6,545 bases of DNA from CAZVLE01 sp964627855 (lineage in GTDB: Bacteria > Bacillota > Dethiobacteria > DTU022). Both the position numbers and the translations under genes were made by a program. The notes beneath the pieces were generated by a model that ran no database searches, was not told the origin of the DNA, and worked only from the letters and a program-made list of their open reading frames with translations. This document shows positions 4,677 through 6,545 of the stretch, one piece after another. The stretch is taken from assembly GCA_964627855.1 (NCBI GenBank), contig CAZVLE010000073.1, positions 1 to 6,545 of the forward strand, in the 5' to 3' direction. Position 1 is the first letter of the stretch. The number at the start of each line of letters is the position of its first letter.

Positions 4677-6545
4677 ATGAAAAAGAAAGCTGATATCAGT
4701 TTGGTGGCCCGGGAAACTTTAGAGGATAAAGAAAGAGATTTTACAGGTAAAGGAGGCGCTATGGTGAGTGAAGCTAGATTTACAGAAATGATTAAAAATG
4801 TAACGAAAAATGACTTTATGGATGTAGGAGGCAAGGGAGCAAACCTTGGTGAGATGATCGCAGCAGGCCTGCCGGTGCCGGGCGGATTTATCCTGCTCAC
4901 CGATTCTTACCGTCGCTTTGTAACTGCTGCCGGCCTGGAAGAAAAGATTGAAGATTTCTTGAGCGATGTTGTTGATGAAGATCTGCGTTCTATGGAGTTA
5001 GTATCAGAAAATATTAGCGAGCTATTTGCCAATGCTGAGATACCTGCAGATATCGTAGAAGCGATAGAGAAGGCATACAAAGAGATTAATGAGCCTGAAG
5101 TAGCTGTTCGTTCATCTGCTACAGCAGAAGATTTACCAGGAACCTCTTTTGCAGGACAGTATACAACGTTTCTTAATGTGCAGGGAATAGATGAGCTGCT
5201 CCAGGCTATTAAAGACTGCTGGGCATCGCTCTGGAACTACAGGGCACTCTCATACAGGGTGAAGCAGGGAATACCGAATGCCGGGCTGGCTCATGGTGTT
5301 GTTGTTCAAGAGATGATCAATGCAGAAAAATCAGGGATCCTTTTTACTGCCAACCCTGTTAATGGCAGGCGCGACCAGATGCTGTTAAATTCATCATGGG
5401 GCCTTGGCGAAGCAATCGTTGGGGGAGAAGTTACCCCGGACCAGTGGATCCTTGATAAAAGCGTAGGAATAGTTGTAGAAGAAAAAGTTAACAACAAAGA
5501 AGTAATGACAGTCAGGAAAGATAAAGGAATCGAGTTTGTAGCAGTGCCGGAAGAAAAAAGAAAAGAGATAACCCTGGATAGAAAGGAAGTTGACAGCTTA
5601 TTTGATCTCGGCTACAGGGTTGAAGAATACTTTGGGTCTCCCCAGGATATAGAGTGGGCCTACCGTGACGGTGAGTTCTTCCTGGTCCAGACGCGCCCGA
5701 TCACTTCCCTCTACCCTCTTCCTGAAAAGGTTGAAGGAAAAGATGACCTGAGAATTCATACTAACATGAGCCTTTTATCCCAGGGAATGCAGGAGCCTTT
5801 AACTACGCTGGGCGCCCATTTCTTTATAAAAAATATTGTAGCCCCTGTGAAGGCATTCAACAAGGTAGTAAATGAAGAAAAAGATATATGGTGGTGCCAG
5901 ACAGTTGGTGGGCGGGTCTTCATGGACTATACAGAGCTGCTCAGGAATGAGAAATGGTGGGAAAAAATGATCATCAATGATTATTTTTCCGACCAGGATC
6001 CTCTAAGTGCAAAGGCTCTCCTGCAATGGCTTGATAAAAACAGGGAAGAGATTACAGCTAAGAAAAGCCCAATTGTGCCATTTATATTAAAAAACATACC
6101 CGCCTTTATTAAGCTGTTTGGCCCGATGGCTAAAGCCATGGCCCATGGATCTATGTCTCCCCTTAAGGCGAGGGAAAAAGCAATCAGGGAGTGGGACCGG
6201 CTTGCCCGGGAAGCTTATGAAGGAGCTGAAAAGCTTGAAACAGTTAGCGAAAAGCTGGATTATATTGAAGAGCAAATAACCAACTTTGTTAATTCAAGCT
6301 GGGTTTCGCTTTCTCTGATCGCTCCATCATTTGAAAATGTAGTGAAAGCAGAGAAAATGGCTGCACCCTATCTTGATAGTACTGATGATTTCAGGTTGGT
6401 TGAAAAGTCACTTCCTTACAACTCGACGACTGAAATGGGTATGCATATGATGAAAGCAGCGAAAAGCCTGGCTGAGCGGGGCGAAGAACCGACCATGGAG
6501 CAGGAGGAAGTGCGCAGGTTCTTTGAAAAGTATGGCCACCGCTCT
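4677..6545 (+). CDS. PEP synthase / rifampicin phosphotransferase-like enzyme, 3' end outside window
   Basis: The open frame runs 623 codons to the window edge. Residues about 40-341 form the PEP/pyruvate-binding ATP-grasp domain (PPDK_N, PF01326): GGKGANLGEM (51-60), AVRSSATAEDLPGTSFAGQ (143-161), VQEMINAEKSGILFTANPV (210-228) and DIEW (324-327) with QTRPI (338-342). The domain binds ATP and passes its beta-phosphate to a histidine on a swivelling domain, which lies beyond the window. Residues about 355-623 are a helical middle region (TNMSLLSQGMQEPLTTLG, GGRVFMDYTELL) that recalls rifampicin phosphotransferase (Rph) more than classical PEP synthase. Full relatives have about 860-890 residues. 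There are two in-frame starts: ATG 4677 (GGAGG 4664-4668, 8 bases) and ATG 4761 (AAAGGAGG 4749-4756, 4 bases); the shorter form fits the usual family start better. Acceptor substrate (pyruvate, antibiotic or other) is undecided. Confidence 0.88.
   Translation, partial: MKKKADISLVARETLEDKERDFTGKGGAMVSEARFTEMIKNVTKNDFMDVGGKGANLGEMIAAGLPVPGGFILLTDSYRRFVTAAGLEEKIEDFLSDVVDEDLRSMELVSENISELFANAEIPADIVEAIEKAYKEINEPEVAVRSSATAEDLPGTSFAGQYTTFLNVQGIDELLQAIKDCWASLWNYRALSYRVKQGIPNAGLAHGVVVQEMINAEKSGILFTANPVNGRRDQMLLNSSWGLGEAIVGGEVTPDQWILDKSVGIVVEEKVNNKEVMTVRKDKGIEFVAVPEEKRKEITLDRKEVDSLFDLGYRVEEYFGSPQDIEWAYRDGEFFLVQTRPITSLYPLPEKVEGKDDLRIHTNMSLLSQGMQEPLTTLGAHFFIKNIVAPVKAFNKVVNEEKDIWWCQTVGGRVFMDYTELLRNEKWWEKMIINDYFSDQDPLSAKALLQWLDKNREEITAKKSPIVPFILKNIPAFIKLFGPMAKAMAHGSMSPLKAREKAIREWDRLAREAYEGAEKLETVSEKLDYIEEQITNFVNSSWVSLSLIAPSFENVVKAEKMAAPYLDSTDDFRLVEKSLPYNSTTEMGMHMMKAAKSLAERGEEPTMEQEEVRRFFEKYGHRS
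4749..4756 (+). promoter_or_regulatory. Internal ribosome binding site for a second start
   Basis: AAAGGAGG sits inside the first 28 codons of the PEP synthase-like gene, four bases before in-frame ATG 4761 and seven before in-frame GTG 4764. Relatives usually begin close to this point, so this may be the true start or one of two. Confidence 0.5.

Noticed and set aside
4643..6275. Three short minus-strand frames across the PEP synthase-like gene
   Set aside because: They are antisense to a strongly supported coding region.

Overview
The window looks like a piece of a Bacillota (Clostridia-like) chromosome. This is inferred from strong AGGAGG-type ribosome binding sites, TTG and GTG starts, moderate GC and the gene families present. 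No rRNA or tRNA gene, CRISPR array or complete insertion sequence was seen.

Layout. 1-349 (+): decayed 3' part of an AAA-type ATPase with a DUF4143-like region, with one frameshift and a replaced end. 350-765: non-coding, with a REP-like palindrome and a short reading frame full of stop codons. 766-1881 (+): intact WYL-domain transcriptional regulator, followed by a clear intrinsic terminator. 2077-2184 (+): 35-residue single-pass membrane protein. 2181-2936 (-): C-terminal half of a sodium:solute symporter. 2951-3283 and 3277-3666 (-): a HepT-like/MntA-like toxin-antitoxin pair, the HepT gene cut short. 3667-3983: a promoter for that pair and a strong inverted repeat. 3984-4172 (+): internally deleted Na/Pi cotransporter remnant. 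4375-4638 (+): small conserved protein of unknown function. 4677 to the window end (+): ATP-binding half and part of the middle domain of a PEP synthase/rifampicin phosphotransferase-like enzyme.

How it fits together. The first ~4.2 kb is dominated by gene remains. At least four recognisable genes have lost parts by deletion or frameshift, and two of them (symporter and HepT-like toxin) share one breakpoint near 2950. The intact genes are the WYL regulator, the MntA-like nucleotidyltransferase, the 87-residue protein and, as far as visible, the PEP synthase-like enzyme. The last two lie 38 bases apart with strong ribosome binding sites and probably form an operon. I find no convincing new multi-gene system. 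The most notable points are the fused breakpoint that removes the HEPN catalytic motif while sparing the antitoxin, the in-frame collapse of the Na/Pi transporter into a 62-residue protein, and a three-arm hairpin region in front of it.
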